Below the pieces are notes generated by a model. That model saw only the letters and a program-made list of their open reading frames with translations. It was not told the DNA's origin and ran no database searches. The position numbers and the translations under genes were made by a program. Below, in pieces: positions 8,124-17,677 of a stretch of 64,000 nucleotides of DNA (position 1 is the first letter of the stretch; every line of letters starts with the position of its first letter). Source of the DNA: Lachnospiraceae bacterium (GTDB taxonomy: Bacteria > Bacillota_A > Clostridia > Lachnospirales > Lachnospiraceae); the NCBI GenBank assembly GCA_017522685.1, contig JAFWYN010000019.1, positions 186,001 through 250,000 on the forward strand, read 5' to 3'.

Positions 8124-11099
8124 TTAGCGAGGAACTTCTACCATAATATATGCTTCTACGATATCCAGCTCCTGCATCTGGTCAAAGCCGTCGAATACAA
8201 GACCACATTCGAAACCGGTCTTAACTTCCTTCACATCATCCTTAAATCTCTTAAGGGATGCAAGCTCACCTTCGTAAATCTGATTGCCTTCACGGGTGAT
8301 ACGAATCTTACAGCCTCTCTGGAAGATACCGTCTAATACATAAGAACCTGCAATATTACCAACTGCAGATGCCTTGAAGATCTGACGAACCTCCGCATGG
8401 CCGATAATCTTCTCCTCGTAAACAGGATCCAGCATACCCTTCATAGCCGCCTGGATATCTTCGATTGCCTGGTAGATAACCTTATACAATCTTACATCCA
8501 CGCCTTCACGCTCTGCAGTAGCCTTTGCGGTAGCATCGGTACGTACGTTGAAACCGATGATAATTGCATTGGATGCACCTGCCAAAGTAACGTCGGATTC
8601 GTTAATGGCACCAACACCGCCATGGATGCATTTTACCACTACTTCTTCGTTAGACAGCTTCATCAAAGACTGCTTCACTGCTTCTACACTACCCTGTACA
8701 TCTGCCTTTACGATTAAGTTCAATTCCTTCAGATTGCCTTCCTTAATCTGGGAGAACAAATCATCAAGAGACATTCTGGACTTGGTTTCCTCCAGCATCT
8801 TCTCCTTGTTCTGTGCCAGATAGGTTTCTGCATAGGTCTTAGCCTGCTTGTCGGTAGCATGGGAAAGGAATACCTCACCTGCTGCAGGTACATCGGAAAG
8901 ACCTAAAATCTCTACCGGTGTGGAAGGAGTTGCTTCCTTCACTCTTCTGCCCTTATCGTCAATCATAGCTCTTACCTTACCGTAGCAAGCACCTGCGGAA
9001 ATAAAGTCACCCACATGCAAAGTACCCTTCTGTACCAATACAGTAGCCACAGGACCGCGTCCCTTATCCAACTCTGCTTCGATCACAAGACCTCTTGCCT
9101 GACGGTTGGGATTTGCCTTTAACTCCAGCACATCTGCGGTCAGAAGAATCATTTCCAAAAGGTCCTGAATACCTTCGCCTGTTTTTGCGGAAACAGGTGC
9201 AAAGATAGTACTTCCTCCCCAATCCTCTGAAATCAATTCATATTCGGTCAGCTCCTGCTTAACACGTTCAATGTTTGCAGAAGGCTTATCAATCTTATTT
9301 ACTGCTACGATGATTTCGATACCTGCCGCTTTCGCATGGTTAATTGCTTCCACGGTCTGGGGCATTACACCATCATCCGCTGCAACTACCAAGATAGCAA
9401 TATCCGTAGCGGTTGCACCACGCATACGCATCGCGGTAAACGCTTCATGTCCGGGTGTATCCAGGAAAGTAATCTTTCTGCCGTTCGCATTAACGGTATA
9501 CGCACCGATATGCTGGGTAATACCACCTGCTTCCTTGTCGGTTACATTGGTCTTACGGATGGCATCCAAAAGGGAAGTCTTACCATGGTCAACGTGTCCC
9601 ATTACACAGATAACGGGAGGTCTTTCCATCAAATCTTCCTCTGCCTCTTCCTCTTCCTTTAAGAGTTCTTCAATTACGTCAATCTTTTCTTCCTTTTCAC
9701 AAAGAATATCATATTCCATAGCAATATTCTCTGCATCTTCATAGGAAATTTCCTGATTTACGGTTACAATCTTTCCTTCCATAAACAGTTTCTTCACAAT
9801 TACGGAAGGCTGCAGCTTCATCTTATCAGCCAAGTCCTTGATGGTGATGGTCTCAGGCAATACGATTACCTTGATTACCTCTTCTACCACTTCTTCTTTC
9901 TTCTTTTCCGGCTTGATGAAGCGTCCCGGTTTGTTCTTCAGTGCTTCCTCTTCCTCATAGAAGTGATCCTTCTTGTTTCTCTTATCCTTTTCCTGACTGA
10001 TACGTCTCTTTTCTTCTTCTCTATGCTTTTCGGTATCCTTTATAGGGGCTGCATCACCGCCGAAATTATTCTTGCTGCGATTATCCCTACTAAACTTATC
10101 TCCCTGACGTCCGTCATTTCTGCCGCCACGGCTGTCTCTGTCCTTGCCGCCGAAATCCTTGCCACCGAAGTCTTTTCCTCCAAAGTCCTTGCCGCCAAAG
10201 TCCTTACCGCTATTGTTTCTGCGGTCACCCTGGCTAAAGCCGGGTCTGCCCTGTATACCGCCTTCAGGTCTGTTATACCCCCCTTGACGATTGCCCTGAC
10301 CACGGTTGTCGCGGTTTTCTCTGTTATCACGGTTAAACTGACCGTTTCTGTCCTGGCCCTGACGATTATCGGGACGATTTCCGCGATCATTATTTCTCTC
10401 AAAACCACCCTGACGCTGATTATTTCTGTCTCCCTGGGGTCTGTTATTGGTATTCTGAGGTCTTTCCTGTCTGTTTTCTCTAACAGGTGCTGCCACTTCC
10501 GACTTCACTGTTACTTCCGGTGTTTGTACCTGAACCTCTACCTTTTCAGCCACCACATCCTTCTTAGGCTGAGACTGAGGCTGTGACTTCACCATCTGCA
10601 CACTGGGTGTGGGAGAAGGAGGAGTCAGGGGTTTAATAGCAGGACGTGATACAGGTGCCTGTGAAGGTCTGTTACCTGCATTATTATATCCGCCGGGTCT
10701 GTTTTGATTCTGAACCGGTCTGTTCTGGCTCTGCCCCTGTACCGGTGCCTTGGACCTTTGTCCGCCGGGAATCTTTGAATTTTGCGGATTGCTTACAAAG
10801 ATAATGGTTTTCTTTTTCTTCTTTGGTGCTTCCTCATTTGCTACCGGCTTCTTTTCTTCAGAGGTAGCCTCGGTTGCCTCTTTCACCACTTCTTTGGATT
10901 CCGCTTCTGTCACTTTTTTATCTACCAAATGCGTTTCTCCTTTTTTACCGAATGCTTTACGCACGCTTTCAATCGCATCCTCCTCTACGGAGCTTTGCGC
11001 CGCCTTTGCTTCAATACCCTTTTCCTGTAAAAAAGCAAGGACTTCTTTACTTGTTATGTCAAGTTCTTTTGCTAACTCATGTACTTTCATTTTTGCCAT
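8124..11099 (-). CDS. infB: translation initiation factor IF-2, long N-terminal extension
   Basis: IF-2 is the GTPase that places initiator tRNA on the 30S subunit and promotes subunit joining. At 991 residues it is longer than many homologues. An IF2_N module ([20 protein letters not shown]) is followed by a roughly 350-residue low-complexity region rich in Asn, Arg, Gln and Gly, including a five-times repeated GGKDF unit. A second IF2_N module follows, then the G domain ([19 protein letters not shown]) and the C-terminal domains. GGAGG precedes the ATG. It is part of the rimP-nusA-ylxR-ylxQ-infB operon. Confidence 0.97.
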   Translation of the reverse strand: MAKMKVHELAKELDITSKEVLAFLQEKGIEAKAAQSSVEEDAIESVRKAFGKKGETHLVDKKVTEAESKEVVKEATEATSEEKKPVANEEAPKKKKKTIIFVSNPQNSKIPGGQRSKAPVQGQSQNRPVQNQNRPGGYNNAGNRPSQAPVSRPAIKPLTPPSPTPSVQMVKSQPQSQPKKDVVAEKVEVQVQTPEVTVKSEVAAPVRENRQERPQNTNNRPQGDRNNQRQGGFERNNDRGNRPDNRQGQDRNGQFNRDNRENRDNRGQGNRQGGYNRPEGGIQGRPGFSQGDRRNNSGKDFGGKDFGGKDFGGKDFGGKDRDSRGGRNDGRQGDKFSRDNRSKNNFGGDAAPIKDTEKHREEEKRRISQEKDKRNKKDHFYEEEEALKNKPGRFIKPEKKKEEVVEEVIKVIVLPETITIKDLADKMKLQPSVIVKKLFMEGKIVTVNQEISYEDAENIAMEYDILCEKEEKIDVIEELLKEEEEAEEDLMERPPVICVMGHVDHGKTSLLDAIRKTNVTDKEAGGITQHIGAYTVNANGRKITFLDTPGHEAFTAMRMRGATATDIAILVVAADDGVMPQTVEAINHAKAAGIEIIVAVNKIDKPSANIERVKQELTEYELISEDWGGSTIFAPVSAKTGEGIQDLLEMILLTADVLELKANPNRQARGLVIEAELDKGRGPVATVLVQKGTLHVGDFISAGACYGKVRAMIDDKGRRVKEATPSTPVEILGLSDVPAAGEVFLSHATDKQAKTYAETYLAQNKEKMLEETKSRMSLDDLFSQIKEGNLKELNLIVKADVQGSVEAVKQSLMKLSNEEVVVKCIHGGVGAINESDVTLAGASNAIIIGFNVRTDATAKATAEREGVDVRLYKVIYQAIEDIQAAMKGMLDPVYEEKIIGHAEVRQIFKASAVGNIAGSYVLDGIFQRGCKIRITREGNQIYEGELASLKRFKDDVKEVKTGFECGLVFDGFDQMQELDIVEAYIMVEVPR

Positions 11100-11117
11100 G
11101 CATTCTACCTCCTATCC

Positions 11118-11435
11118 TTACGAACCGGCCTCTGTCTCGATAGCCTTTACTATTGCCTGAGCCAGACCGGCATCACATACTGCCAGAGAAGACCGTAAGC
11201 CTTTACCCATAGCCCATCCCAACTGCACCTTGGTACCATATTCCAGTAAAGGTACCTCATAAAATGAACATTTGTCGGTAAACAGCTTTTTGGTATTCGC
11301 TGACGCATCCACCGCAACGATAACTAACATGGCAGAACCGTCCTTTACAGCCGTTTCTGTCTGATATTCACCACTCACCAGATTGCGTCCTCTGGTTGCC
11401 AGTCCTAATAATGATAATGCTTTATTTTGCTTCAA
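11118..11435 (-). CDS. ylxQ: YlxQ/L7Ae-family RNA-binding protein, TTG start
   Basis: A small L7Ae/L30e-type protein encoded between ylxR and infB in Firmicutes; its cellular role is unsettled. I place the start at the TTG at 11435-11433, which has an AAGGAG site 10 nt upstream and gives the expected N-terminus KQNKALSLLGLATRG. An upstream ATG has no ribosome site and would add ten atypical residues. The product has 105 residues with the conserved SGEYQTE and family-typical AMGKGLRSSLAV. Its start overlaps the end of ylxR by 14 nt, implying translational coupling. Confidence 0.88.
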   Translation of the reverse strand: MKQNKALSLLGLATRGRNLVSGEYQTETAVKDGSAMLVIVAVDASANTKKLFTDKCSFYEVPLLEYGTKVQLGWAMGKGLRSSLAVCDAGLAQAIVKAIETEAGS

Positions 11436-11691
11436 TCGCTTCAAACTCCTTATCCAAGGTGTCATATATTTCTGCCGGAATGCTCATCTTAAAAGAACGC
11501 TCCAAGCCCTTATTCTTACGGGCTTTTTGCAAGCACTCCTTACTGATACACAAATAAGCACCTCTTCCGTTCTTCTTTCCTGTAACATCTAAACATATGT
11601 CATCCTCTGCGGTTTTAATGACACGCATCATTTCTTTTTTTCCCTTCATTTCACCACATCCGATACACTGTCTCATGGGAATCTTCTTCAT
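11422..11691 (-). CDS. ylxR: YlxR-family protein (DUF448)
   Basis: An 89-residue protein with the family signature RQCIGCGEMKGKKEMMRVIKT near the N-terminus and GRGAYLCISKECLQKARK. The YlxR fold is thought to bind nucleic acid and has been linked to RNase P or nusA-operon regulation in some species. It lies 6 nt after nusA and overlaps ylxQ, the canonical operon position. Confidence 0.92.
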   Translation of the reverse strand: MKKIPMRQCIGCGEMKGKKEMMRVIKTAEDDICLDVTGKKNGRGAYLCISKECLQKARKNKGLERSFKMSIPAEIYDTLDKEFEAIEAK

Positions 11692-11697
11692 GAACCC

Positions 11698-12837
11698 TTA
11701 TTCCTCTACTTCCTCATCATACTCTTCGTATTCATCATACTCATCGTATTCTTCATCCATATCCATGTAGTCTTCATAACGGAAGCCGGGTGCATCCTTT
11801 GCCTGAGTTTCAGACTTAATATCAATCTTGTATCCGGTAAGTCTTGCTGCAAGTCTTGCATTCTGACCTTCCTTACCGATAGCCAATGACAGCTGATAAT
11901 CAGGAACGACTACCTTCGCGGTCTTTTCATCGGGATCCGCAAATACTGCTACAATCTTCGCAGGAGATAATGCATTCTGAATCAGGTTACCGGGGTTCTC
12001 ATCCCAGTTTACGATATCGATTTTCTCGCCACGTAATTCTTCTACGATGGCATTTACTCTGGCACCGTTCATACCTACACATGCACCAACTGCATCTACG
12101 TTAGGATTGTTGGACCAAACTGCAATCTTGGTTCTGCTACCTGCTTCACGGGCAATGCTCATGATTTCTACGGTACCATCCTTGATTTCGGTTACTTCTG
12201 CTTCAAACAATCTCTTCACCAATTCCGGATGAGTACGACTTACATTGATACGAGGTCCCTTAGGAGTATTCTTTACTTCCAGGATATATACCTTAATACG
12301 TTCGGTAGGCTTGAAGCTTTCTGTCTTAACCATTTCAGATTCTGTCAGCATAGCGTCTGCCTTACCTAAATTAATGCTGATGTTTCTGCCCACATAACGC
12401 TGTACCACACCGGTTACAACATCCTTTTCCTTTTCGAAATACTGGTTGTAAATAACACTTCTTTCTTCTTCACGAATCTTCTGTAAAATAACGTTCTTTG
12501 CATTCTGTGTTGCAATACGTCCGAACTCCTTAGACTTAATCTCCACATTCAGAACATCACCAACTTTAGCCTTCTTGGAAACCTGCTTTGCATCCTCCAA
12601 AGCAATCTGTAACAAAGCATCTTCTACTTCTTCCTTGGTCTCTACTACTTCTTTCTCTGCGTAGCAAAGGAAATCACAGGTGTCTCTGTCAATCTCCACC
12701 TTGATGTTATCTGCCTTGCCGAAATGGTTCTTACATGCGGTTAGCAATGAATTTTCAATTGCCTCAAAAAGAGTTTCCTTACTAATCTCTTTTTCCTTCT
12801 CCAGAATATTCAATGCCTCCATTAACTCTTTGTTCAT
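11698..12837 (-). CDS. nusA: transcription termination/antitermination factor NusA
   Basis: NusA binds RNA polymerase and nascent RNA and affects pausing, termination and antitermination. The 379 residues contain the N-terminal polymerase-binding domain, an S1 domain (near VVTGVVQRYVGRNISINLGK, about residue 135) and two KH domains (GACVGMNGARVNAIVEEL, and AIGKEGQNARLAARLTG). A strongly acidic tail of Asp, Glu and Tyr repeats ends the protein. It is the short Firmicute form without the proteobacterial AR repeats. It is preceded by rimP. Confidence 0.97.
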   Translation of the reverse strand: MNKELMEALNILEKEKEISKETLFEAIENSLLTACKNHFGKADNIKVEIDRDTCDFLCYAEKEVVETKEEVEDALLQIALEDAKQVSKKAKVGDVLNVEIKSKEFGRIATQNAKNVILQKIREEERSVIYNQYFEKEKDVVTGVVQRYVGRNISINLGKADAMLTESEMVKTESFKPTERIKVYILEVKNTPKGPRINVSRTHPELVKRLFEAEVTEIKDGTVEIMSIAREAGSRTKIAVWSNNPNVDAVGACVGMNGARVNAIVEELRGEKIDIVNWDENPGNLIQNALSPAKIVAVFADPDEKTAKVVVPDYQLSLAIGKEGQNARLAARLTGYKIDIKSETQAKDAPGFRYEDYMDMDEEYDEYDEYEEYDEEVEE

Positions 12838-12877
12838 TTTTTCTCTTTTCCTCCATTCTGCCCTACCGGGCGGTTCC

Positions 12878-13342
12878 TTAAAAATCTAATGCCAATCTGA
12901 TAATTGCAATATCACTTCTTACAAACTTCTTTTCTGCTCCGTTTTCTAAGACGGTAATGGTTTCGCTGTCGTATCCCAGCAACTCACCTTCAAATTCCTT
13001 ACATCCGTCCACTGCCTTAAACAGCTTGATTTCCACATCTTCACCGATGCTTTTTTCCAAATGTCTGTCCTTCTTCAAGGTTCTTCCCAATCCGGGACTG
13101 CTCACCTCCAAAATATAGGCATCCGGTATGAAATCTGCCTGATCCAACGCATCTGACAGGGCGCGGCTCACTGCTTCGCAGTCATTAATATTGACGCCCT
13201 CTTCTTTGTCGATGTAGGCTCTTAAGAAGTAATCGCTGCCTTCCTTCACATACTCCACGTCATAGATGTCTACGCCATTTTTCTCTGCGATGGGAAGCAA
13301 CAGTTCTTCCGTACGCGCCTCATAACTTTCCTTTTTGGACAT
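12878..13342 (-). CDS. rimP: ribosome maturation factor RimP
   Basis: RimP helps late 30S assembly. From the ATG at 13342 (MSKKESYEA; AAAGGA eight nt upstream) the protein has 154 residues. Two further in-frame starts lie slightly upstream, so the start is not certain. Conserved features are the N-terminal LPIAEKNGVDIYDVEYVKEG, the GVNINDCEAVSRALSDALD block and SSPGLGRTLKKDRHLEKSIGEDVEIKLF. It heads the nusA-infB operon. Confidence 0.94.
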   Translation of the reverse strand: MSKKESYEARTEELLLPIAEKNGVDIYDVEYVKEGSDYFLRAYIDKEEGVNINDCEAVSRALSDALDQADFIPDAYILEVSSPGLGRTLKKDRHLEKSIGEDVEIKLFKAVDGCKEFEGELLGYDSETITVLENGAEKKFVRSDIAIIRLALDF

Positions 13343-13360
13343 TCCTTCCATCCTTTCATT

Positions 13361-13396
13361 AAACAAACAAGAAAGAGTGGATTGCGGTCCACTCTT
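13361..13396 (-). terminator. terminator-like hairpin in the rimP leader
   Basis: A perfect 9-bp stem (13373-13381 with 13388-13396) followed by a T-rich run on the minus strand. It lies downstream of a strong promoter (13425-13453) and just before rimP, so it may attenuate the whole nusA-infB operon. It could also end read-through from the carrier gene upstream. Confidence 0.65.
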
Positions 13397-13424
13397 ATCT
13401 AGTAACTATCTTTAATTCTTCCTT

Positions 13425-13453
13425 AGTATATCCCTAAATGTGGGAATTGTCAA
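13425..13453 (-). promoter_or_regulatory. sigmaA promoter of the rimP-nusA-infB operon
   Basis: TTGACA (13448-13453), exactly 17 nt, then TATACT (13425-13430) on the minus strand: a near-consensus promoter in the gap after the YfcC-like gene. Confidence 0.8.
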
Positions 13454-13478
13454 CATGGTTTTGAAATAATTATTGTCT

Positions 13479-14825
13479 TTAATACCCCACCATGGTTCCC
13501 AGAAGCAATATTCCACAACAGCAGACTGCAATCAATGCCTGCAACTTCAAACTAAACTTAATCCACTTGCCATAGCTTACACCAACTACGCTTAAGGCAA
13601 TCAGTAAACAAGGATTGGTAAAGTAAACAATATTGGAGAATCCATCCCCATAGTTAAAGGCCAATACGGTCAACTGCCTGCTGATACCGCATACATCTGC
13701 CAAGGGGCCTAAGAGAGGCATCAAAAGTACTGCTTCTGCACTTCCTGAAGAAATAAAGAAATTTACCACCATGGTAAACAGGAATATGCAAAGGATTCCG
13801 GTGTAGGGGGACATAGGCGATATCACGTCAATGGCAAACTGCAGGATACTGTCCATAATCCCAGCTTCGTTCATGGTATACTGGATGCTGCCAGCCATGA
13901 GAATCAACAGCATGGAAGGCATGATATTCAGCACTCCATAGCCAAAGTAAGATACTGCCTTGTGACTATCAATCTTGCTGCAAATACAGCAGCCGATACC
14001 GATAATCAAGAAAAATGCCGCCACAATAATCATCAGATAATCAGAAATACCATCCACAAATGCTGAAAGTAAAATCACCATGAAGCATACCACCAGGGTT
14101 CCCACAAAAAATCTGACGGAGGATTCCAGATGTGTTTTCTTTACAAATACACCCGTTACATCAAAATCTGAGGCTAGCGTTTTTCCTGCATTTTTCTTCT
14201 CACATTTCTTAGCATAAGGAATCAGCACCAGCAACAAGCAACCGTAAATAACCACATAAGTCAACACTCTCAGGGAAATACCGCTAAACATAGGAAGTCC
14301 CATGATTCCCTGCGCCACACCTGTGGTAAAGGGATTCAATACACCGGTGGAAAATCCACATCCCACTGCCGCCATGGACATGCCCAAACCTACCAACTCA
14401 TCCCAGCCCATAGCCAGTGCTAAAGCCACAGCAAGAGGTACCATGGGAATGCATTCTTCAAAGCTACCGATAAAAGCTCCCATACTCAAGAAGAACAAGG
14501 TGACTACAGCCAGAAGCAAATACTTCCTGTCTCCTGTAAAATGCACGATTTTTCGCAACATATAATCCATAGTGCCACTTCTGTCCAGTGCATTAAAAGT
14601 ACCACCAATAACCAGCAGGAAGATAATTACTGCGATTAAAGTTACTCCCTGATCGGAACCCAATACAAAAAAGGGAGAAAGCAACCATTTCCAAAAGGGA
14701 ATCCCTTTTCCCGGTATCACCAGCGTCAAAATATATGTCATAATCATCAGAACCATCAGTATGCCTATGGCACTGATGAAGCTGCCCACACCGATACCCA
14801 GACCTTTTTTCTCTTTGCTACTCAT
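13479..14825 (-). CDS. YfcC-family membrane carrier
   Basis: A polytopic membrane protein of 448 residues from the ATG at 14825 (AAAGGA eight nt upstream; an earlier GTG is less likely). About twelve hydrophobic segments can be seen, with the conserved inner stretches GSFEECIPMVPLA, GFSTGVLNPFTTGVAQ, and SSGSAEAVLLMPLLGPLAD. These features fit the YfcC family, distantly related to C4-dicarboxylate and basic amino acid carriers. The substrate is unknown. No obvious pathway genes lie next to it; it stands between the small protein gene and rimP. Confidence 0.8.
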   Translation of the reverse strand: MSSKEKKGLGIGVGSFISAIGILMVLMIMTYILTLVIPGKGIPFWKWLLSPFFVLGSDQGVTLIAVIIFLLVIGGTFNALDRSGTMDYMLRKIVHFTGDRKYLLLAVVTLFFLSMGAFIGSFEECIPMVPLAVALALAMGWDELVGLGMSMAAVGCGFSTGVLNPFTTGVAQGIMGLPMFSGISLRVLTYVVIYGCLLLVLIPYAKKCEKKNAGKTLASDFDVTGVFVKKTHLESSVRFFVGTLVVCFMVILLSAFVDGISDYLMIIVAAFFLIIGIGCCICSKIDSHKAVSYFGYGVLNIMPSMLLILMAGSIQYTMNEAGIMDSILQFAIDVISPMSPYTGILCIFLFTMVVNFFISSGSAEAVLLMPLLGPLADVCGISRQLTVLAFNYGDGFSNIVYFTNPCLLIALSVVGVSYGKWIKFSLKLQALIAVCCCGILLLGTMVGY

Positions 14826-14877
14826 TGGATAAATCCTTTCATCTATCACTTTTGTTTTCTATCATTTAACACAGCAG

Positions 14878-14899
14878 AAGCCGGGAGTATTCCCGGCTT
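14878..14899 (-). terminator. hairpin after the small NHLP-like gene
   Basis: A perfect 9-bp AAGCCGGGA/TCCCGGCTT stem (14878-14886 with 14891-14899), 12 nt after the stop codon at 14912. The T-run is poor on either strand. Confidence 0.5.
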
Positions 14900-14911
14900 G
14901 CAAAAACTTTC

Positions 14912-15130
14912 TTAAAACAATTTCTTAAACTTACTTGCTACATCTGAGATGGAATCCACTGCCACCTTAGCCTTTACGCCATCCACAATTTTATCCATGG
15001 CATCATCCGGCAAATCCACACCCAGAACCTCTTCGATTGCCTTAATAGGGTCCTTTTCAAACTTTTCCTTCATGTCCTTGTTAGAAGTAACCTTCTCAAC
15101 CACTTCATTGATTTTTTCCTTAATGTCCAT
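14912..15130 (-). CDS. small protein resembling an NHLP leader segment
   Basis: 72 residues, beginning MDIKEKINEVVEKV. The central stretch FEKDPIKAIEEVLGVDLPDD followed by a helical segment resembles the conserved leader region of nitrile-hydratase-like leader peptides (NHLP), which guide modifying enzymes to ribosomal peptides. There is no Cys- or Gly-rich core after it and no modification enzyme in the window, so a precursor role is not supported. The family resemblance is my reading by eye. The gene lies 47 nt after the HAD/DUF1292 gene and has a clear ATG. Confidence 0.6.
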   Translation of the reverse strand: MDIKEKINEVVEKVTSNKDMKEKFEKDPIKAIEEVLGVDLPDDAMDKIVDGVKAKVAVDSISDVASKFKKLF

Positions 15131-15177
15131 TTTTCTTACCTCTTTTCTTATATTGTAAGGAATTGTGTGATTCCCTT

Positions 15178-16134
15178 TTATTGATATAGTGCCTCATAGG
15201 CCTTTACTGCTTTCGCATATTCCTCTTTATCTTCGATTTCCTCTACGATAAAATCCTCACCCTGGCTTTCTGCACGGAACAGATATACACCTTCGGTGAT
15301 TTCGTCACCCTTCACCTCGGAAACCAGCACATAATGCTTCTCTTCGTGGTCAAATTCCTCCACAATGGCAAATTCATGCTTCTTTCTATCCGACATCTCC
15401 AGGATAAAGGTGGTATATTCTTCATAATCCCCTGATTGGGTATTTACTTCATTACTCATATTAACCTCTTTCTGTTGCAAAATTTCAAGCAACTGTGCCG
15501 GTTCATCTATAAAAGTATTGGCACCGTGAAACATTAAAAATTCTCTGTCCCTAAAGCCCCAGGTGACTGACACACAGGGAAGTTCTGCGTTCATGGCAGT
15601 CATCAGATCCACATCTGAATCCCCCACATAAATAGTCTCTTCTTTCCTTGCTTCTAATTCCTCCAGTGCTATATACACCAAATCAGGTGCCGGTTTACGA
15701 TTGTAGCCCTCCCTATCACCGATAGCCACTTCAAAACATCCCGGGAAATACTTTTCAGCTAATACCTTAACTGCACCATCCGGCTTATTAGATACTACTG
15801 CCATCTTGTAATTATGCTTTTTCAGCTCCTGCAAAAGCTCCCATATCCCCTCATAGGGCTTGGTCTCTTCCTCGCAGTGCTCTGCATAATATGCTTTATA
15901 GTACTCAAATATGGACTCAAAATCCGGATGTTCCTCTCCTTCCGGTACAATACCCTTCACCAGATTCCTGGCTCCGTTTCCAACCACCTTGCAAACTTCT
16001 GCCACGGTTTTTTTCGGCAATCCGTACTTGGTCAGAGCCCCATTGGCCGCATTGGTCAAATCCTGCAAAGTATCTAATAATGTACCATCCATGTCAAACA
16101 CGATGGCTTTTACATTTTCTTTTTTAATATCCAT
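15178..16134 (-). CDS. HAD phosphatase fused to a DUF1292 domain
   Basis: Residues 1-220 form a phosphoglycolate-phosphatase-like HAD hydrolase: nucleophile motif FDMDGTLLDT (near 13), VVSNKPDG (113), and KPAPD with GDSDVDLMTA (147-180). Residues 232-318 match DUF1292, normally a separate protein of about 90 residues. The substrate of the HAD part is unknown. Methionine 226 has a GAGG site five nt upstream in the DNA, so DUF1292 could also be made alone from an internal start at 15459. The gene start overlaps the rhomboid stop (TAATG). Confidence 0.88.
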   Translation of the reverse strand: MDIKKENVKAIVFDMDGTLLDTLQDLTNAANGALTKYGLPKKTVAEVCKVVGNGARNLVKGIVPEGEEHPDFESIFEYYKAYYAEHCEEETKPYEGIWELLQELKKHNYKMAVVSNKPDGAVKVLAEKYFPGCFEVAIGDREGYNRKPAPDLVYIALEELEARKEETIYVGDSDVDLMTAMNAELPCVSVTWGFRDREFLMFHGANTFIDEPAQLLEILQQKEVNMSNEVNTQSGDYEEYTTFILEMSDRKKHEFAIVEEFDHEEKHYVLVSEVKGDEITEGVYLFRAESQGEDFIVEEIEDKEEYAKAVKAYEALYQ

Positions 16135-16721
16135 TAATAACGGTCCTTTTTATTCACATTCAGGAAATATCCAAACACTGCACCTACAATACCGCCAATG
16201 ATATGAGACAGGTTAGACACATTGTTTCTAACGGAAACTCCTTCAAATACCTGCTGACCCAGGAAAATCAATGCCACTAAAATAAAGGTCAAAGGAATCT
16301 CACCTTCCTTAAAGCTGGTAAAGGAAGTCAACAGAATAAACGCAAATACTACACCACTTGCTCCGCAAAGTGATACTCTTGGGAAGAAAATGAAATTAAC
16401 TAAACTGGTTACCAAAGCGGTTATCAAAATAATTTCAACCATCTTCATTCCGCCGTGCTTTTCTTCCAGCATAGGTCCCAACAGTAATATATAAGACATA
16501 TTACCAATAAAATGTGCCCAGTTCTGATGACCAAATACATGGCTAAAGAAATGTAAATAGGTCATGGGATTCAATAAAGAATCACGATAAGTAATAAACA
16601 AAATCTTGGTACTGTTTCCTCTGGTAATCATTCCCAAAAGCAATGCAATCAGGCAGATAAAGGAAAATCCCAAAATAACAGGTGCGTTAAAATTGATGGT
16701 AATGTTCTTCTTAATCTTCAT
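16134..16721 (-). CDS. rhomboid-family intramembrane serine protease
   Basis: Rhomboids cut transmembrane segments within the membrane. I use the ATG at 16721 (AAAGGAG eight nt upstream); an earlier in-frame ATG has no ribosome site. The 195 residues include six hydrophobic segments, the catalytic serine motif CGASGVVFAF, the conserved HFIGN-type turn (HFFSHVFGHQNWAHFIGNM) and the catalytic histidine in SHIIGGIVGA. Gene order metA-rhomboid-HAD with tight spacing suggests one transcript. The target protein is unknown. Confidence 0.9.
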   Translation of the reverse strand: MKIKKNITINFNAPVILGFSFICLIALLLGMITRGNSTKILFITYRDSLLNPMTYLHFFSHVFGHQNWAHFIGNMSYILLLGPMLEEKHGGMKMVEIILITALVTSLVNFIFFPRVSLCGASGVVFAFILLTSFTSFKEGEIPLTFILVALIFLGQQVFEGVSVRNNVSNLSHIIGGIVGAVFGYFLNVNKKDRY

Positions 16722-16755
16722 ACTCTTTTCTCCTTTGTTCATAAAAAAATCATTT

Positions 16756-17661
16756 TTATAACTCGTACGGTGTCATCTGGTATACGTAGTAATTCAGCCA
16801 GTTACTGTACAAATTATTGCTGTGTGACCGCCACTGTAACAGTGGCTTATTGTCGGGATTATCATCAGGATAGTAATTGTACGGTACCTGAATGGGCAAT
16901 CCTTTATTTAAATCTCTGAAATACTCATTCTGTAAAGTATATCGGTCATATTCCGGATGTCCGTTAACAAAAATCTTCTTTCCGTCTTCCGCAATGGCCA
17001 AAAATACGCCCGCTGCTTCGCTTTCTGCCAATACGGTTAACTCGGGGCAAGCATGTATCGCTTCTCTTGGGGATTCCGTATGACGGCTGTGAGGTGCCAA
17101 AAATACATCATCAAAGCCTCTCACCAAGGGAATCTTACGATTAGCCACCTTGTGCTCATAAATACCAAACAACTTCTGAGGCAGCTTCTGCTTGTCAATT
17201 CCGTAATAGTGATACAGTCCGGCCTGCGCTCCCCAACAAATATGCAATGTAGACGTCACATGTGTTTCTGCCCAATCCATAATATCACACATTTCCTCCC
17301 AGTAGTCCACCTCTTCAAAGGTAATATCCTCTACCGGTGCTCCCGTAATAATCATACCGTCAAACTTACGGTTTCTGACATCATCAATGGTACAATAAAA
17401 TTTGTTTAAATGATCCGCAGGTGTGTTTTTGGAAATATGATTCTTCACATTTAAGAAGGTCACATCCACCTGCAAAGGAGTATTGGACAGTGCTCTCAGC
17501 AACTGCAACTCCGTGTCCTGCTTCACCGGCATAATATTGAGTATGGCAATCTGTAAAGGACGGATATCCTGATGCATTGCACGATTTTCGTCCATCACAA
17601 ATATATTTTCATTTTCCAGGATTTCCTTTGCCGGCAAATCGCTTTGTATCTTAATAGGCAT
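16756..17661 (-). CDS. metA: homoserine O-acyltransferase, acetyl-CoA type predicted
   Basis: MetA acylates homoserine as the first committed step of methionine synthesis. The 301 residues carry the catalytic Cys142 in [10 protein letters not shown] and the His-Glu pair in [11 protein letters not shown]. Residue 111, in GAPVED, is glutamate. In MetA enzymes Glu at this position goes with acetyl-CoA, and Gly with succinyl-CoA, so O-acetylhomoserine is the predicted product despite the succinyltransferase name often given to the family. The gene lies 16 nt after ligA in the same operon; no other methionine genes are present. Confidence 0.93.
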   Translation of the reverse strand: MPIKIQSDLPAKEILENENIFVMDENRAMHQDIRPLQIAILNIMPVKQDTELQLLRALSNTPLQVDVTFLNVKNHISKNTPADHLNKFYCTIDDVRNRKFDGMIITGAPVEDITFEEVDYWEEMCDIMDWAETHVTSTLHICWGAQAGLYHYYGIDKQKLPQKLFGIYEHKVANRKIPLVRGFDDVFLAPHSRHTESPREAIHACPELTVLAESEAAGVFLAIAEDGKKIFVNGHPEYDRYTLQNEYFRDLNKGLPIQVPYNYYPDDNPDNKPLLQWRSHSNNLYSNWLNYYVYQMTPYEL

Positions 17662-17677
17662 TTACTTTCTGTCTCCT

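Noticed and set aside
10040..10408. Minus-strand frame rich in Arg/Ala/Thr inside infB
   Set aside because: Alternate reading of the IF-2 low-complexity repeats, which keep several frames open.
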